A stretch of DNA of 64,000 nucleotides from Bryobacterales bacterium (GCA_016789905.1 JAEUQC010000130.1:186001-250000); one strand, 5' to 3'. Positions 9,228 through 17,584 are shown, counted from the first letter of the stretch. The notes: a model not told the origin generated them from the sequence alone. A program made the numbers and translations.

Positions 9228-10235
9228 ATGTACTTGAACCAGGACATACTCTTCGCGCGGATGCAGGTAGGCGGGATATTCCTGGGGATACTCGCCGTAT
9301 CGCTGCTGGTTCGCCAATGGATGATGCGCCGTCTGGCGAAATCCGCCGCGGGAAAAGCCGCCTCCTTCGCCGCCGTGCTGCGTGAGGATCTGGCCACGCC
9401 TACGCTTTTGTGGTGTCTGGTGATTTCCGCCGACGTGCTGTTAGGGCTCATCGAACTATCGGCGAAGGCAGAGCGGATTGGCCACGTGCTGGTGGTGAGT
9501 TTTCTTATCCTCAGCCTGACCATGGTGGCCAATAGTGTGGTGATGCGAACGCTGCAGGCCTATGGCGAACGGCACGGGGTGCCGTTCGCGGTGGCGGGAC
9601 TTTCCAGAACGCTCACGCGCGCCGTGGTCTACGGCCTCGGCCTTTCCACACTGCTTGCCTTCCTGGGCATCTCCATCACCCCCATCTGGACGGCGTTGGG
9701 CGTTGGCGGTTTAGCCGTCGCGCTCGCCTTGCAGGACACGCTGGCAAATCTGTTCGCCGGCGTGCATATTCTCATCGAACGGCCGATCGCGGTGGGAGAT
9801 TTCGTGCGGCTCAGCGCGGAAGAGGAAGGAATGGTGAGCGATATCGGGTGGCGTACAACGCGCCTCGTCACTGGAGCGAACAACACCGTGGTGATTCCGA
9901 ACAAAACCATCACCGCCGTGAACTTGCTCAACTACTCCATGCCTTCGGCGGAAATGGGCGTCTGGGTGCCAGTGCTGATGGGGCTGGATGCCGATGTTTC
10001 ACAAGCGGAGCGGATCGCCTTGGCCGCGGCGGCCCAGACGGAGGGCGTTTTGGCGGAACCCGCCCCGGCGTTCATCGCCGATCCGGGAATGGTGTTGACG
10101 CACCTGCAGTACCGGTTGTCGTTCCGTGTGGCGCAGTATACCCACGGGGGCATGGCGCGCACGCGCGTTGTGCAGCGCATCCTGGATGGCTTCAGGCAAG
10201 CAGGGATTCCCTTGCCCGAAGTGCGGCGGATGTAG
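9228..10235 (+). CDS. Mechanosensitive ion channel, MscS family
   Basis: Small-conductance mechanosensitive channel of 335 aa that opens on membrane tension to release solutes at hypoosmotic downshock. Several N-terminal membrane segments lead to the MscS pore helix and beta domain: WTALGVGGLAVALALQDTLANLFAG, then GDFVRLSAEEEGMVSDIGWRTTRL and TVVIPNKTITAVNLLNYS. The C-terminal domain follows. The ATG at 9228 has a good GGGGAG Shine-Dalgarno. It is divergent from the ABC operon and ends just before a convergent small gene. Confidence 0.92.
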   Translation: MYLNQDILFARMQVGGIFLGILAVSLLVRQWMMRRLAKSAAGKAASFAAVLREDLATPTLLWCLVISADVLLGLIELSAKAERIGHVLVVSFLILSLTMVANSVVMRTLQAYGERHGVPFAVAGLSRTLTRAVVYGLGLSTLLAFLGISITPIWTALGVGGLAVALALQDTLANLFAGVHILIERPIAVGDFVRLSAEEEGMVSDIGWRTTRLVTGANNTVVIPNKTITAVNLLNYSMPSAEMGVWVPVLMGLDADVSQAERIALAAAAQTEGVLAEPAPAFIADPGMVLTHLQYRLSFRVAQYTHGGMARTRVVQRILDGFRQAGIPLPEVRRM

Positions 10236-10244
10236 GCCGCGCCG

Positions 10245-10472
10245 CTACGGTTGTTTGGACTTCACTTTGTCCATCGCCGCCTCGGCCTGCTCGGCCAGGT
10301 CCTTCACCTTTTCGGCGGCCTTGTCGACAAAAGGTTCGGCCTGCGCCGCCAGGTCGCGCGCCGTCTCCTCCGCGGCTCCAAGCGCCGCCTTGGCCAGCGT
10401 TTCAATTTTCTCGGCCAGGTCCTTCGCCGATTCGGCTACGCCCTGCGCCGCGTCCTTGATTTCGTCGTTCAT
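10245..10472 (-). CDS. Small Ala/Lys/Glu-rich helical protein
   Basis: 75-residue protein made of repeated AAE/AKDLAEK-like heptads (ESAKDLAEKIETLAKAALG, EPFVDKAAEKVKDLAEQAEA). This predicts one long amphipathic helix like those of apolipoprotein-, LEA- or phasin-like small proteins. No membrane segment or signal peptide is seen. The short frame has strong amphipathic periodicity and the typical composition of real proteins of this class. It may follow the CHAT operon as a last gene (21 nt after its stop) or be separate. Function not recognised. Confidence 0.65.
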   Translation of the reverse strand: MNDEIKDAAQGVAESAKDLAEKIETLAKAALGAAEETARDLAAQAEPFVDKAAEKVKDLAEQAEAAMDKVKSKQP

Positions 10473-10493
10473 AGCACCCTGAGTGTATCCCCG

Positions 10494-12887
10494 TTACGGT
10501 TGAAAGTGCAAAAACGCACCCCAAAAATAGGGCTTCTGCAGCGCCGTGCCGGAGCGCAACAGCGCCAGTTTCGCCTCCCGCAGCGCCTCTCCCGGCGGGC
10601 GGCCCAACTGCAGTTGCCGGTACATCTGGTCCATGAGCTGTGGGGTGCTCGCATCGTCCACGGCCCACAAGGACGCCACAACGTTTTCCGCCCCCGAGCC
10701 AAGAAACGCCCACGCGAATCCCACCAGCCCCTCGCCCTTAAACGCCTTCGCGCCCGCGGCCGTGCAGGCCGATAGCGTCACCAGGTGGGCCCGCAACGGC
10801 ATTGCCGCCACATCGCGCGCGTACAGTTTATAACCGCCGCCGTCGGGCGAAAGCAGAATCGCCGATTCCAATGGCCGTAGCCGGTTGGCCTGCGCGTGCG
10901 CCGCAAAATGCACATAGGCCGGGTTCTTCGCCAGCGCCGCGCGCACCGCGCGTGGCGTCGCGTCGCCCCGTTTCAAAGGAGTTGCCCCGAATTGCGCGCC
11001 AATCCGGTCCAACTCTTCCCCAGCATGACGCAGCCGCACAAATCCTGGCTCGGCCTCCACCGCGTCCCCCGCCAGCAGGATCTGCTTCGAGTGCGGCCGA
11101 GCGGAGCCCGCGCCCCCAGTGGACCCCGGCACCACCGATATCTCCATGTCCTCCAGCCAAAAATGGTCCGGCGCTGGGGCGATGAGCGTTTCAAAATTCA
11201 AGGCATGAAGCACGCCATCTGGTGAGATCATCACCCGCCGTCCGCCCAGGAACGGCAGCGCCGGTTTCACCAGCATTTCAAAGAGCTGGCGCGCCTCCTT
11301 GCCCTCGTCGGTCAATGGATTTCTTGCCCGCAGTAAAAACTGGTTGTGTCGCTCCACCAGTTCCTGTATCTCTTTAGCCCCCGGCAGCCGCAGATAGACC
11401 GGAGCTTTCACCGGGTCCACCACCCACAAATGCGACGCCGGCTCGTCCAACCAGTAGAACAGCACGGCGGTGGCGCGGCGCTGCGCCGTTTTCCCCCGCA
11501 GGGCGCGGGCGCGGCTGCGCTCTGCCACCCGCAGGGCATCGTTCTGGCGGCCCTGCTGCAGCAGAAACTGAAGCATCTCCCGGTATACGTCCATCCGGCC
11601 CGAAAGGAAAGAGATCCGGTCCTCCGCCGCAGTCAGCGTCTTTTGTGCCTCTTCCACCAGCCGCATCGCCTTTTGCAGTTCGGCTTCCGCGAGCGTCGCC
11701 TTCCCCTGCCCGGAAAGCAGCCGCCCCAGCTCCGTATGCGCCGTCCAGCGAATCTGCAGCGAAGCGTCGCCGTCGCCCAACACGCGGCGAAGCAGCGGTT
11801 CGGCGCCGCCGGGATCTCCCTGCGCCAATAGGATCCGGGCTTCCGTCAATACGCCGTTCCGCTCCAGGTCCGGCCGGCCAAGTTTCTTGATCAGCGTCAG
11901 CGCGTCGCGGTTCCAGCGCGCGGCTTCAAACCATTTCCCTTGCCGGTAGTTCAATAGTGCCAAGCCCTGCATGACGGCAATCTCGTCGCTCGCCTCGACC
12001 CCGCCAGGCGCCCGCGCGGCCGCCATCGCCTTTTCGTAATGCGCCTGCGCGCCGGCGAAATCGTCGGTGGCCAGCCGAGCGCGCGCCTGGTTGTTCTCGT
12101 TCACAACCCGTTCCCGCTCGTTCAATGGCTGCAGTTGGGCCAGCGTGACCATCGCTTGCTCATAGTCACCCAGTTCGAACTGGTTCCAGCCAAGATTGTC
12201 AATCCCGCGCCGCGTCACATGGCGCGCCACAGTCCCCAGTTTGGCCGAAATCCGCAACGCCTCCCGCATGTGGGTGGCGGCCTCGTCGAACCGTTCTTGT
12301 ATGGCGCAAATACTGCCGAGCAGCGAAAGACTTTTAGCCTCCAGCAAGCCGTCCTTCGCCGCGCGGGCCGCCGACAGCGCGCTGCGCAACGTGGCCTCGG
12401 CCTCTCCAAACTTTCCCATCGCCCGTAGGCAGGCGCCGCGCCGCAGCTCTATATTGCCCGCCTCGCTGCCCCCGCTTTCACTCTCGGCAAGCACCGCGTC
12501 CAATATGGCCAGGCCAGCCTGCCGTTCCTCTGCCGTTCGCGCCGTGCGGCATCGTCCGTAGCCTAGCGAACGCCGTCGCCGCCGTTCCAGCGCCGCGTCG
12601 GCGCCGTCCGGAAGGGGTGTTGCCAGCAGCGCCAAGCCGCGCGGCAAGTCCGGCCCTGCGGCTAGCACTTCCGCCTGCAGTAGTTGAAACCGGTCTCGCA
12701 ATCCCCGTGCGGCGTTCATCTCGCGTAGAACGGCGTCGCTCGGGATGAGCGTTAGCGCCTGGGCGTACTGTTCGTCGTCGAACGCCGCCTGCGCCTTGGT
12801 GTAGATCTCTTCCGCCGTTTGCGAGGGCTTGCCACAACCGGCGCCCAGCGCCAGGATCGCCAGCAGAATTACTGGCCCCTTCGCCAT
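10494..12887 (-). CDS. Lipoprotein with TPR repeats and CHAT (caspase-like) protease domain
   Basis: Predicted exported lipoprotein of 797 aa. The start ATG at 12887 overlaps the previous stop (TAATG) and opens a lipobox signal (LLAILALGAGCGK); the longer frame upstream lies inside the neighbouring gene. Residues 25-430 form TPR-type helical repeats. A CHAT domain fills about 500-797, with the expected catalytic pair in HFAAHAQ (His near 664) and TLSACTAAGAKAFKGEG (Cys near 708), then FLGSGAENVVASLWAVDD and EALREAKLALLRSG. CHAT proteins are clan CD cysteine peptidases such as separase and TPR-CHAT/Craspase. Those are cytoplasmic; the lipobox places this one outside the inner membrane, which is unusual. 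It is the last gene of an ECF sigma operon, so expression is probably stress-induced. Confidence 0.9.
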   Translation of the reverse strand: MAKGPVILLAILALGAGCGKPSQTAEEIYTKAQAAFDDEQYAQALTLIPSDAVLREMNAARGLRDRFQLLQAEVLAAGPDLPRGLALLATPLPDGADAALERRRRRSLGYGRCRTARTAEERQAGLAILDAVLAESESGGSEAGNIELRRGACLRAMGKFGEAEATLRSALSAARAAKDGLLEAKSLSLLGSICAIQERFDEAATHMREALRISAKLGTVARHVTRRGIDNLGWNQFELGDYEQAMVTLAQLQPLNERERVVNENNQARARLATDDFAGAQAHYEKAMAAARAPGGVEASDEIAVMQGLALLNYRQGKWFEAARWNRDALTLIKKLGRPDLERNGVLTEARILLAQGDPGGAEPLLRRVLGDGDASLQIRWTAHTELGRLLSGQGKATLAEAELQKAMRLVEEAQKTLTAAEDRISFLSGRMDVYREMLQFLLQQGRQNDALRVAERSRARALRGKTAQRRATAVLFYWLDEPASHLWVVDPVKAPVYLRLPGAKEIQELVERHNQFLLRARNPLTDEGKEARQLFEMLVKPALPFLGGRRVMISPDGVLHALNFETLIAPAPDHFWLEDMEISVVPGSTGGAGSARPHSKQILLAGDAVEAEPGFVRLRHAGEELDRIGAQFGATPLKRGDATPRAVRAALAKNPAYVHFAAHAQANRLRPLESAILLSPDGGGYKLYARDVAAMPLRAHLVTLSACTAAGAKAFKGEGLVGFAWAFLGSGAENVVASLWAVDDASTPQLMDQMYRQLQLGRPPGEALREAKLALLRSGTALQKPYFWGAFLHFQP

Positions 12888-13657
12888 TAGTTCGGCGGTT
12901 CCCACTGCCCGTTGCCGGATCCCTCGCCGAAACTCAAACTGCCATTGTAGTCGCAACCCAATTCGACGCGAAGCATGTTCAAACGCCGGGCGAACTTCGA
13001 AATGCGGTACTCGCCCAAATAGAGCGTGGCGAAGTCCTTGATACGCAATCCGCCATTGGAAACTGGCAGCCAACTGGCGTTCTCCGTCAGCGAATACAGC
13101 GTCGCCTTGACGCCGCCGGTTCGCGAAACGCAGCCGTTCAGATCTTTCGCCATGCATGGCGCGCCCAAGGTGTCGGGATCGACAATCAGCCCTTTCAATG
13201 CGCCTTCCACGTATGCCTTTTCCAGGGCGGAGTAGGTCGGGTAGCAATCGAAAATGGCGGCGCTACTCACCAGCGGCAACTCCTTTCCGTCCACGCGCAA
13301 CCCCTCAATGGCGGAGCCGCCTGGTGTGATCGCCGCCTCATAGGCGCCCGGTGACGTCATCGCCACCAGGTGGACAGTCAGCCGGCCCACCGTGACGCGG
13401 TCCCGGATGGTGATGTCCTCCATCGTAATGGTCAACTCCGTCTGTTTCGGGTCTCCCTGCGCCGTCGTCGTGGCGCGGCGGACGTAGAGAAGACCTTCGA
13501 TGCCGAAGTTCTCCACCGTCGCCGAGCCATACCCGCCGGATGGGGATAGCGACGCCATTGCCTGCGTGGGCACGGTGATCGCCGTCGGAGCAGTCACGAT
13601 TCCGCCAAATGCCGAACCGGCCGCGGAGTAGGAAAAATAGCTTTTTCGTTCTGACAT
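12887..13657 (-). CDS. Unknown beta-rich protein of the ECF/CHAT operon
   Basis: Protein of about 256 aa with no family I can name. The ATG at 13657 lies 4 nt after the anti-sigma stop; a TTG at 13681 is an alternative. There is no clear signal peptide. Alternating beta strands dominate (ATVENFGIEGLLYVRRA, TELTITMEDITIRDRVTVGRLTVHLVAMT). Three cysteines lie in the middle (FDCYPTYS, PCMAKDLNGCVS) and one near the end (ELGCDYNG). The fold could resemble choice-of-anchor modules, but this is weak. It sits between the anti-sigma-like protein and the CHAT lipoprotein, overlapping the latter by 1 nt. It is a candidate substrate or partner of that protease, by position only. Confidence 0.7.
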   Translation of the reverse strand: MSERKSYFSYSAAGSAFGGIVTAPTAITVPTQAMASLSPSGGYGSATVENFGIEGLLYVRRATTTAQGDPKQTELTITMEDITIRDRVTVGRLTVHLVAMTSPGAYEAAITPGGSAIEGLRVDGKELPLVSSAAIFDCYPTYSALEKAYVEGALKGLIVDPDTLGAPCMAKDLNGCVSRTGGVKATLYSLTENASWLPVSNGGLRIKDFATLYLGEYRISKFARRLNMLRVELGCDYNGSLSFGEGSGNGQWEPPN

Positions 13658-13661
13658 GAAA

Positions 13662-14327
13662 TTAACGGGTGACGAGTTCAAACGGGAGCGCGGCTACATC
13701 GGCCTGCGAGGCCGCGTTCCTCACGCGCAGAGTGTAAACCCCGTTTGAAAGTCCATCCACCGGAATCATCACCTGGATATCGTTCGTATCCTGCGGCGCT
13801 TCCCCGGTGAACTGCTGGACGGCGCGCCCGTCGGCGTTCTCCAGCGTGAATTGAAACTGTGCAATGGTGGCATCGGTATGGTTGAATAGCAGCGCCACCC
13901 GCCGCTGGGATGGCCGCACGGCGATCTTCAGCGGCGCATTGCCCGCTACGCGTGTCGCCGTCACAAAATAGCTGCCAGTCACTTCCGGTTGCGGGCCCGT
14001 GGGCCTCACGTTCTGCCAAACAAGCGCCATTGCCATACAGGCGCACGCCGCGACAAGGGCCGGTTTCGGCGCCAGCGCCAGCCACCGGTCCCACCAGTTC
14101 TGCGGCGGCTTCGGCGGCGCGGGGCTGGGCACGCGAACGGCTTCGGGCTCCAAAGCCAACAGCGGTTTCCGGGCGTTCTCCATGAACTTCACGGCGCTGA
14201 CTAGGTCCGCCGCCGTTTCCGGATTCGAAAAATAGAGCTCTTCGAACGCACTCCGCTCGGGTTCCGTCATCTCCCCCAGGAGGTAGCGTTCCACGAGTTG
14301 TGCGTCCTTCGATTCTTGGTGCTTCAT
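13662..14327 (-). CDS. Anti-sigma factor-like membrane protein with extracytoplasmic beta domain
   Basis: 221-residue single-span protein. The N-terminal helical segment (about 8-50; LVERYLLGEMTEPERSAFEE) resembles the sigma-binding domain of anti-sigma factors but lacks the HxxxCxxC zinc motif. A Pro-rich linker is followed by one membrane helix (about 88-106; PALVAACACMAMALVW). The C-terminal part is a beta-sandwich-like extracytoplasmic domain (YFVTATRVAGNAPLKIAV, VDGLSNGVYTLRVRNAAS). It lies 7 nt after the ECF sigma gene. It probably sequesters that sigma at the membrane and releases it on an envelope signal. The family is common in Solibacter-type genomes but poorly described. Confidence 0.78.
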   Translation of the reverse strand: MKHQESKDAQLVERYLLGEMTEPERSAFEELYFSNPETAADLVSAVKFMENARKPLLALEPEAVRVPSPAPPKPPQNWWDRWLALAPKPALVAACACMAMALVWQNVRPTGPQPEVTGSYFVTATRVAGNAPLKIAVRPSQRRVALLFNHTDATIAQFQFTLENADGRAVQQFTGEAPQDTNDIQVMIPVDGLSNGVYTLRVRNAASQADVAALPFELVTR

Positions 14328-14334
14328 TGTCGGT

Positions 14335-14892
14335 TTACTTAACTACTTCCAGATACTTATCACGAAACGTCAGCCTCGCCCGGTGCAACAGCACCCTAAG
14401 GTATTCGCGGTCAACGCCCTGCTCCTGGCAGACCTGGTCCCGCTTTTTGTCCTCAAAATAGATGGCTCGCAATAATAGTTGCTCCCGGCGAGGAAGCGTT
14501 TCAAGAACATTTCGAACAGCCGTCGAAGATTCGACGCTCAGCATCTCCGTTTCCACGTCCACTGAGTCGTCCTTGCGGTCGAACGTCTCCTCGAGTGGGG
14601 TCGGGTCCCGGTCTCCGGCACGGCGATATTCAAGCACCACGTTGTCGCAGATCGAGTTCACCAGCGGACCCAGACGTTCGGGCTGCCGAATGCCGTCGGG
14701 CCGGCGAATCAGCCGGAACGCCCGCAGAAACACTTCCTGCCGGATCTCCTCTACAAGATAGGGCGACCGGACTCGCGAACGCAACTTGATGCCGAGCAAC
14801 TCACCAAAATAGGCGACGAAATGGCGCTCGGTGTCCGAATCCCCCGCGGACAGCCGTTGCACGTACGCCAAATCGAAAGTGACGAACTTCAT
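14335..14892 (-). CDS. ECF-type RNA polymerase sigma factor
   Basis: 185-aa alternative sigma factor. Region 2 is seen in SPYLVEEIRQEVFLRAFRLI (about 55-75). Region 4 is seen in LETLPRREQLLLRAIYFEDKKRDQVCQEQGVDREYLRVLLHRARL (about 130-175), the -35-binding helix-turn-helix. The ATG at 14892 has a GAGAGG Shine-Dalgarno. It heads a four-gene operon with an anti-sigma-like protein, an unknown protein and a CHAT lipoprotein. The upstream region has a GTAAC on the minus strand that could be an autoregulatory ECF -35 element, but no convincing -10 follows. The regulon is unknown. Confidence 0.9.
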   Translation of the reverse strand: MKFVTFDLAYVQRLSAGDSDTERHFVAYFGELLGIKLRSRVRSPYLVEEIRQEVFLRAFRLIRRPDGIRQPERLGPLVNSICDNVVLEYRRAGDRDPTPLEETFDRKDDSVDVETEMLSVESSTAVRNVLETLPRREQLLLRAIYFEDKKRDQVCQEQGVDREYLRVLLHRARLTFRDKYLEVVK

Positions 14893-14931
14893 AAGGCCTC
14901 TCGCCCCAATCAGTATGCAACAGATAGCAAC

Positions 14932-14976
14932 CGGCCCGGGATGTCGGAGTATGCCTATTCCATCCTTCCCGGGCCG
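14932..14976. repeat. 10-bp GC-rich inverted repeat upstream of the ECF operon
   Basis: CGGCCCGGGA (14932-14941) and TCCCGGGCCG (14967-14976) are perfect complements separated by 25 nt. The element lies in the 156-nt gap between the META lipoprotein gene and the ECF sigma gene, both on the minus strand. It may be a terminator for the first (no U-run) or an operator or leader hairpin for the second. Confidence 0.55.
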
Positions 14977-15046
14977 TGCCTCCGGTTACTGAATACTTGT
15001 CTTGTGCGGTACACCCGCGTTTCGTTACAAACTTCCCGAAAAAAAT

Positions 15047-15490
15047 TTACTGGCCGAATTCGAGCCGCGTCGCGCCATCGGCGGAGGCAAGCGTTAGCTT
15101 CCCGTCGCGCAGCGAAATCCGCGCGGCGGCTTCCAGCGCCCCCAGAAACGCGCTTTCCAGTGCCATCGCCTCCGGCGGGCCGGCCATCTTGGTGGCGGCG
15201 ATCGGACCCGTCCAGGCGAGCGTATCCTTCCCGGAGACAGTCGCGCCGGTCGAATAACGATTCACCCCGGCCATCCCGCTCACCGCGCCATTGTCACCGA
15301 ACTGAATCGTGGGCCGGCGCGTATCTGGCAGCGGCGTGGCCTTTCCCTTCAGCGTAAGCTCGGTTAGTCTGTACGGCGCGCCCGTCAGCGCGGACCACTG
15401 TAGAGGCGCGAACGCGGCGACACCTGCCGGAGTGGCCTTCGGCGTACACGAGCCCAGCGCGAGCAGCAATACCGTGGCGAATACACGCAT
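15047..15490 (-). CDS. META-domain lipoprotein (HslJ-like)
   Basis: Lipoprotein of about 147 aa. ATG 15490 opens a signal with lipobox (ATVLLLALGSCTPK). The rest matches one META domain: a strand pair around PYRLTELTLKGKATPLPD, then the family hallmark PTIQFGDNGAVSGMAGVNRY (Gly-x-x-Gly-x-N) and GPIAATKMAGPPEAMALESAFLGAL. META proteins such as HslJ are envelope heat-shock or novobiocin-resistance proteins of unclear mechanism. The longer minus frame upstream overlaps rbfA and was not used. It is divergent from rbfA. Confidence 0.85.
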   Translation of the reverse strand: MRVFATVLLLALGSCTPKATPAGVAAFAPLQWSALTGAPYRLTELTLKGKATPLPDTRRPTIQFGDNGAVSGMAGVNRYSTGATVSGKDTLAWTGPIAATKMAGPPEAMALESAFLGALEAAARISLRDGKLTLASADGATRLEFGQ

Positions 15491-15532
15491 GGCTTTAGAG
15501 TACGCGATACTGAAGAAGGAAAGCAGCACCCC

Positions 15533-15883
15533 ATGGAAGCCATACGTCTGCAGCGAGTTTCGGAACAGATTCGCGAGGAATTGACCGAGTTGATTGAGTA
15601 CGAAATGAGCGACCCTCGCGTCGAGGGGATCACCGTAACAGACGTTCACATCTCGCCCGACGGCCGGAAAGCGCGTGTGATGGTGGCATTGTCGTCGTCG
15701 GAAGGGCGCCTGGAGGCCATGGAAGCCCTGGAACACGCACGGGCCTATCTAAGGACCCAGGTGGCACACCGGTTGTCGCTACACCGGACACCGGACCTGC
15801 AGTTCGAAATGGACGCCGTGGTGGACCCGGCGCACCTGAACAAGATCATGAAGCGCATCCGGAAGGGCCGGCCGAAGGACTAG
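15533..15883 (+). CDS. rbfA: Ribosome-binding factor A
   Basis: 30S maturation factor of 116 aa that binds the pre-30S subunit and helps process and fold the 5' end of 16S rRNA. The KH-like fold is visible: RLQRVSEQIREELTELIEYEMSDPRV, ITVTDVHISPDGRKARVMVALS and LRTQVAHRLSLHRTPDLQFEMD. It is full length for the family. The ATG at 15533 has an AAGGAAAG Shine-Dalgarno. The usual partners infB, nusA and truB are not adjacent; the gene stands alone and overlaps the convergent downstream gene by 4 nt. Confidence 0.96.
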   Translation: MEAIRLQRVSEQIREELTELIEYEMSDPRVEGITVTDVHISPDGRKARVMVALSSSEGRLEAMEALEHARAYLRTQVAHRLSLHRTPDLQFEMDAVVDPAHLNKIMKRIRKGRPKD

Positions 15884-16545
15884 AGGCAAATCGAAGTTTT
15901 CGTCTCGTCCTGACGCAGAACCTTGCGGACCTCAGGGCAGGATCTGTTCTTGCCCGGGCAATCCGGAGTGTCAATCCAGCCTTCGAGTTCCAACGCTGTT
16001 TTCCGGGGGATCGTCAGCCTGGGAATCGAAAATGGAGCGTACTCTGGAAACTCGGCCCGCAGTGAGTAGCGCCCAGGCGGGAGGCCCCGGAATTCGAATA
16101 CGCCGCCGTCCTCGGCGTTCACCGTAATCGGCTGCCGGCCGCCGGTGAGTGTGGCTGTTCCATTGGCAGTCGCCTTCAGGCGAAGGGCGGAGACGCTCGC
16201 CGGCTTACGCATGTAGCGAGGGGCCGCGAGCTTTGTGTTGCAGTAGAAGGCCGAGTGTTTCACCCCCACCTGAAGCGTAATTGGCGGAAGTGCGAGTGGC
16301 TCTTCGGTGACGGTAACCGGCCCGAAGGCGCGGGAGCGAAAGCCGGTTTGGGAAAGCCGGAGGTGGTATGCGCCGGGAGGAATGGCGGGGAAGGAGAATT
16401 GGCCCTCGGCGCCGGTGCGGACCGTGGTGATTGGCGATGCGGTGGGTGCGGCGCGGAGTTCAACAGTTGTGCCGGCTAAGGCGGCGCCGGTGACGTCCAC
16501 AGCGACACCGGTGAGGAGTGCAAGAGCTGTTGCTGAAATCATCAT
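15880..16545 (-). CDS. Secreted carboxypeptidase-regulatory-like (CarboxypepD_reg) protein
   Basis: About 221 aa, probably secreted. Start ATG 16545 gives MMISATALALLTGVAVDVTG; the longer open frame upstream is Arg/Pro-rich, not protein-like, and covers a repeat region. Two prealbumin-like beta-sandwich modules are seen: residues about 15-95 (GAALAGTTVELRAAPT, FSFPAIPPGAYHLRLSQTGFRS) and about 105-185 (GGVFEFRGLPPGRYSLRAEFPEYAPF). The C-terminal tail has three cysteines (DTPDCPGKNRSCPEV, CL at the end). Such modules are usually extracellular stability or binding domains. No catalytic domain is attached. Confidence 0.72.
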   Translation of the reverse strand: MMISATALALLTGVAVDVTGAALAGTTVELRAAPTASPITTVRTGAEGQFSFPAIPPGAYHLRLSQTGFRSRAFGPVTVTEEPLALPPITLQVGVKHSAFYCNTKLAAPRYMRKPASVSALRLKATANGTATLTGGRQPITVNAEDGGVFEFRGLPPGRYSLRAEFPEYAPFSIPRLTIPRKTALELEGWIDTPDCPGKNRSCPEVRKVLRQDETKTSICL

Positions 16546-16961
16546 TCGCTCGGCAAAGTGTATCAATTTGGAACATGCCGTCCATATCCTCGGATTGCCC
16601 CCGATTTCGCCGTTCCGCGCACAGCGCATGGCGGACCTGAGGGTGCAAAACCGGAACGGGCGACTCCAATAGGAGCGGCGTTGTCTCAGTTTTTCCATCC
16701 CTCTGGGCGCTGGTGTCTTCAGCGGTGGCGGCAGCGCGCGTGATTCCACCGCCAATTCCCAGTAGATACCCGCAGGGATGCACTCCACCGGGACCGCATT
16801 CGCGCGCGGACGCTGCTGGTCCGAATCTGTTACCGCCTGATTTTGCGCGCCCCAAAAAACCAGGGCATCCGCGCGCGAGCGCCAAATCGGTCTCACTGGG
16901 TTAGCGCCGCTTCCAGCACAACCAAAACCCAGGGCATCCGCGCGCGACCTGCAAACTGGTA
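16546..16961. other. 416-nt intergenic region with a repeat
   Basis: No convincing gene. Open frames on both strands are low-complexity Arg/Pro-rich shadows. The right half carries the 19-bp direct repeat listed separately. The left half must hold the promoter of the carboxypeptidase-regulatory-like gene. Confidence 0.5.
16860..16947. repeat. 19-bp direct repeat, two copies
   Basis: CCAGGGCATCCGCGCGCGA occurs at 16860-16878 and again at 16929-16947, exact, 69 bp apart. Both copies are preceded by a CAAAA-containing run and followed within 10 nt by a CAAA..GGT-like stretch, so the repeat unit may be longer and diverged. It is intergenic. It may be a small dispersed repeat or a double binding site. 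Confidence 0.7.
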
Positions 16962-17285
16962 CTACTGCTTCGGCGCGGCTTTTTGCGCGTCGTGCTTCTG
17001 CTTGTACAGGTCCTGACTAATATTGTCCTGACGCCGCTCAATTTTGGCGCGCTCCGCGGCCGTCATGCCTCCGCCGTCTTTGCGGTCTTCCCGGATCTGC
17101 CGGTTCAGGTCGCGCTGCCGGGCCTTTATCCGCGCCGCTTCCTTCTTGTTCAATTCACCGGAGGCCTTCCCTTCTTCCACACGGGCCGCCTGGCGGTCCT
17201 TTCGGTTCTCGATGCGCCCTTGCGCTGTCGCCGCCGGGGCAATCAACGTGACCAGCGCGATGGCGGCCACTAGGGTTTTTTTCAT
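16962..17285 (-). CDS. Small secreted Lys/Arg/Glu-rich protein
   Basis: About 107 aa. ATG 17285 was chosen because AGGAG lies 9 nt upstream; an in-frame ATG at 17294 is too close to it. A signal peptide (KKTLVAAIALVTLIAPAATAQ) precedes a highly charged helical region (RIENRKDRQAARVEEGKASG, ELNKKEAARIKARQRDLNRQ). This contains the L-N-K-K-E-A-x-R-I-x-x-x-Q pattern seen in small secreted acidobacterial and proteobacterial proteins of unknown role. Function not known. Confidence 0.8.
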   Translation of the reverse strand: MKKTLVAAIALVTLIAPAATAQGRIENRKDRQAARVEEGKASGELNKKEAARIKARQRDLNRQIREDRKDGGGMTAAERAKIERRQDNISQDLYKQKHDAQKAAPKQ

Positions 17286-17362
17286 GATCTTCATCTCCTG
17301 TCCTTTACCAACGCGCTTTTCCGCCCATTGTTGCGTCACACCATGACAAAATCGGCAACAGC

Positions 17363-17584
17363 ATGTCGCGGATTCAAATTGCGTTCCTCCTATATATCGT
17401 GCTCGCGTTGATTGCCGGATCAATCTTGCGGGGAGATTTTCGCCTCGCCATCCTCGTGCTCCTAGCCGGTCTCGCCATCAAGACCTGGATTGGGGAGAGG
17501 AAAAGGAGCGGTACTGGCCTAAGCGACGAGGAGGGTACTATAGCGCATCCCGCTCCCAGCGAGCCGGGCGAAACGCAGGAGTAG
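17363..17584 (+). CDS. Small membrane protein
   Basis: 73-residue protein with two hydrophobic segments, about 4-21 (IQIAFLLYIVLALIAGSIL) and about 27-43 (LAILVLLAGLAIKTWIG), and a polar, acidic tail. No family recognised. The frame has ordinary codon use and a start at ATG 17363, divergent from the charged secreted protein. It may be a real small membrane protein; confidence is moderate because the frame is short. Confidence 0.6.
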   Translation: MSRIQIAFLLYIVLALIAGSILRGDFRLAILVLLAGLAIKTWIGERKRSGTGLSDEEGTIAHPAPSEPGETQE

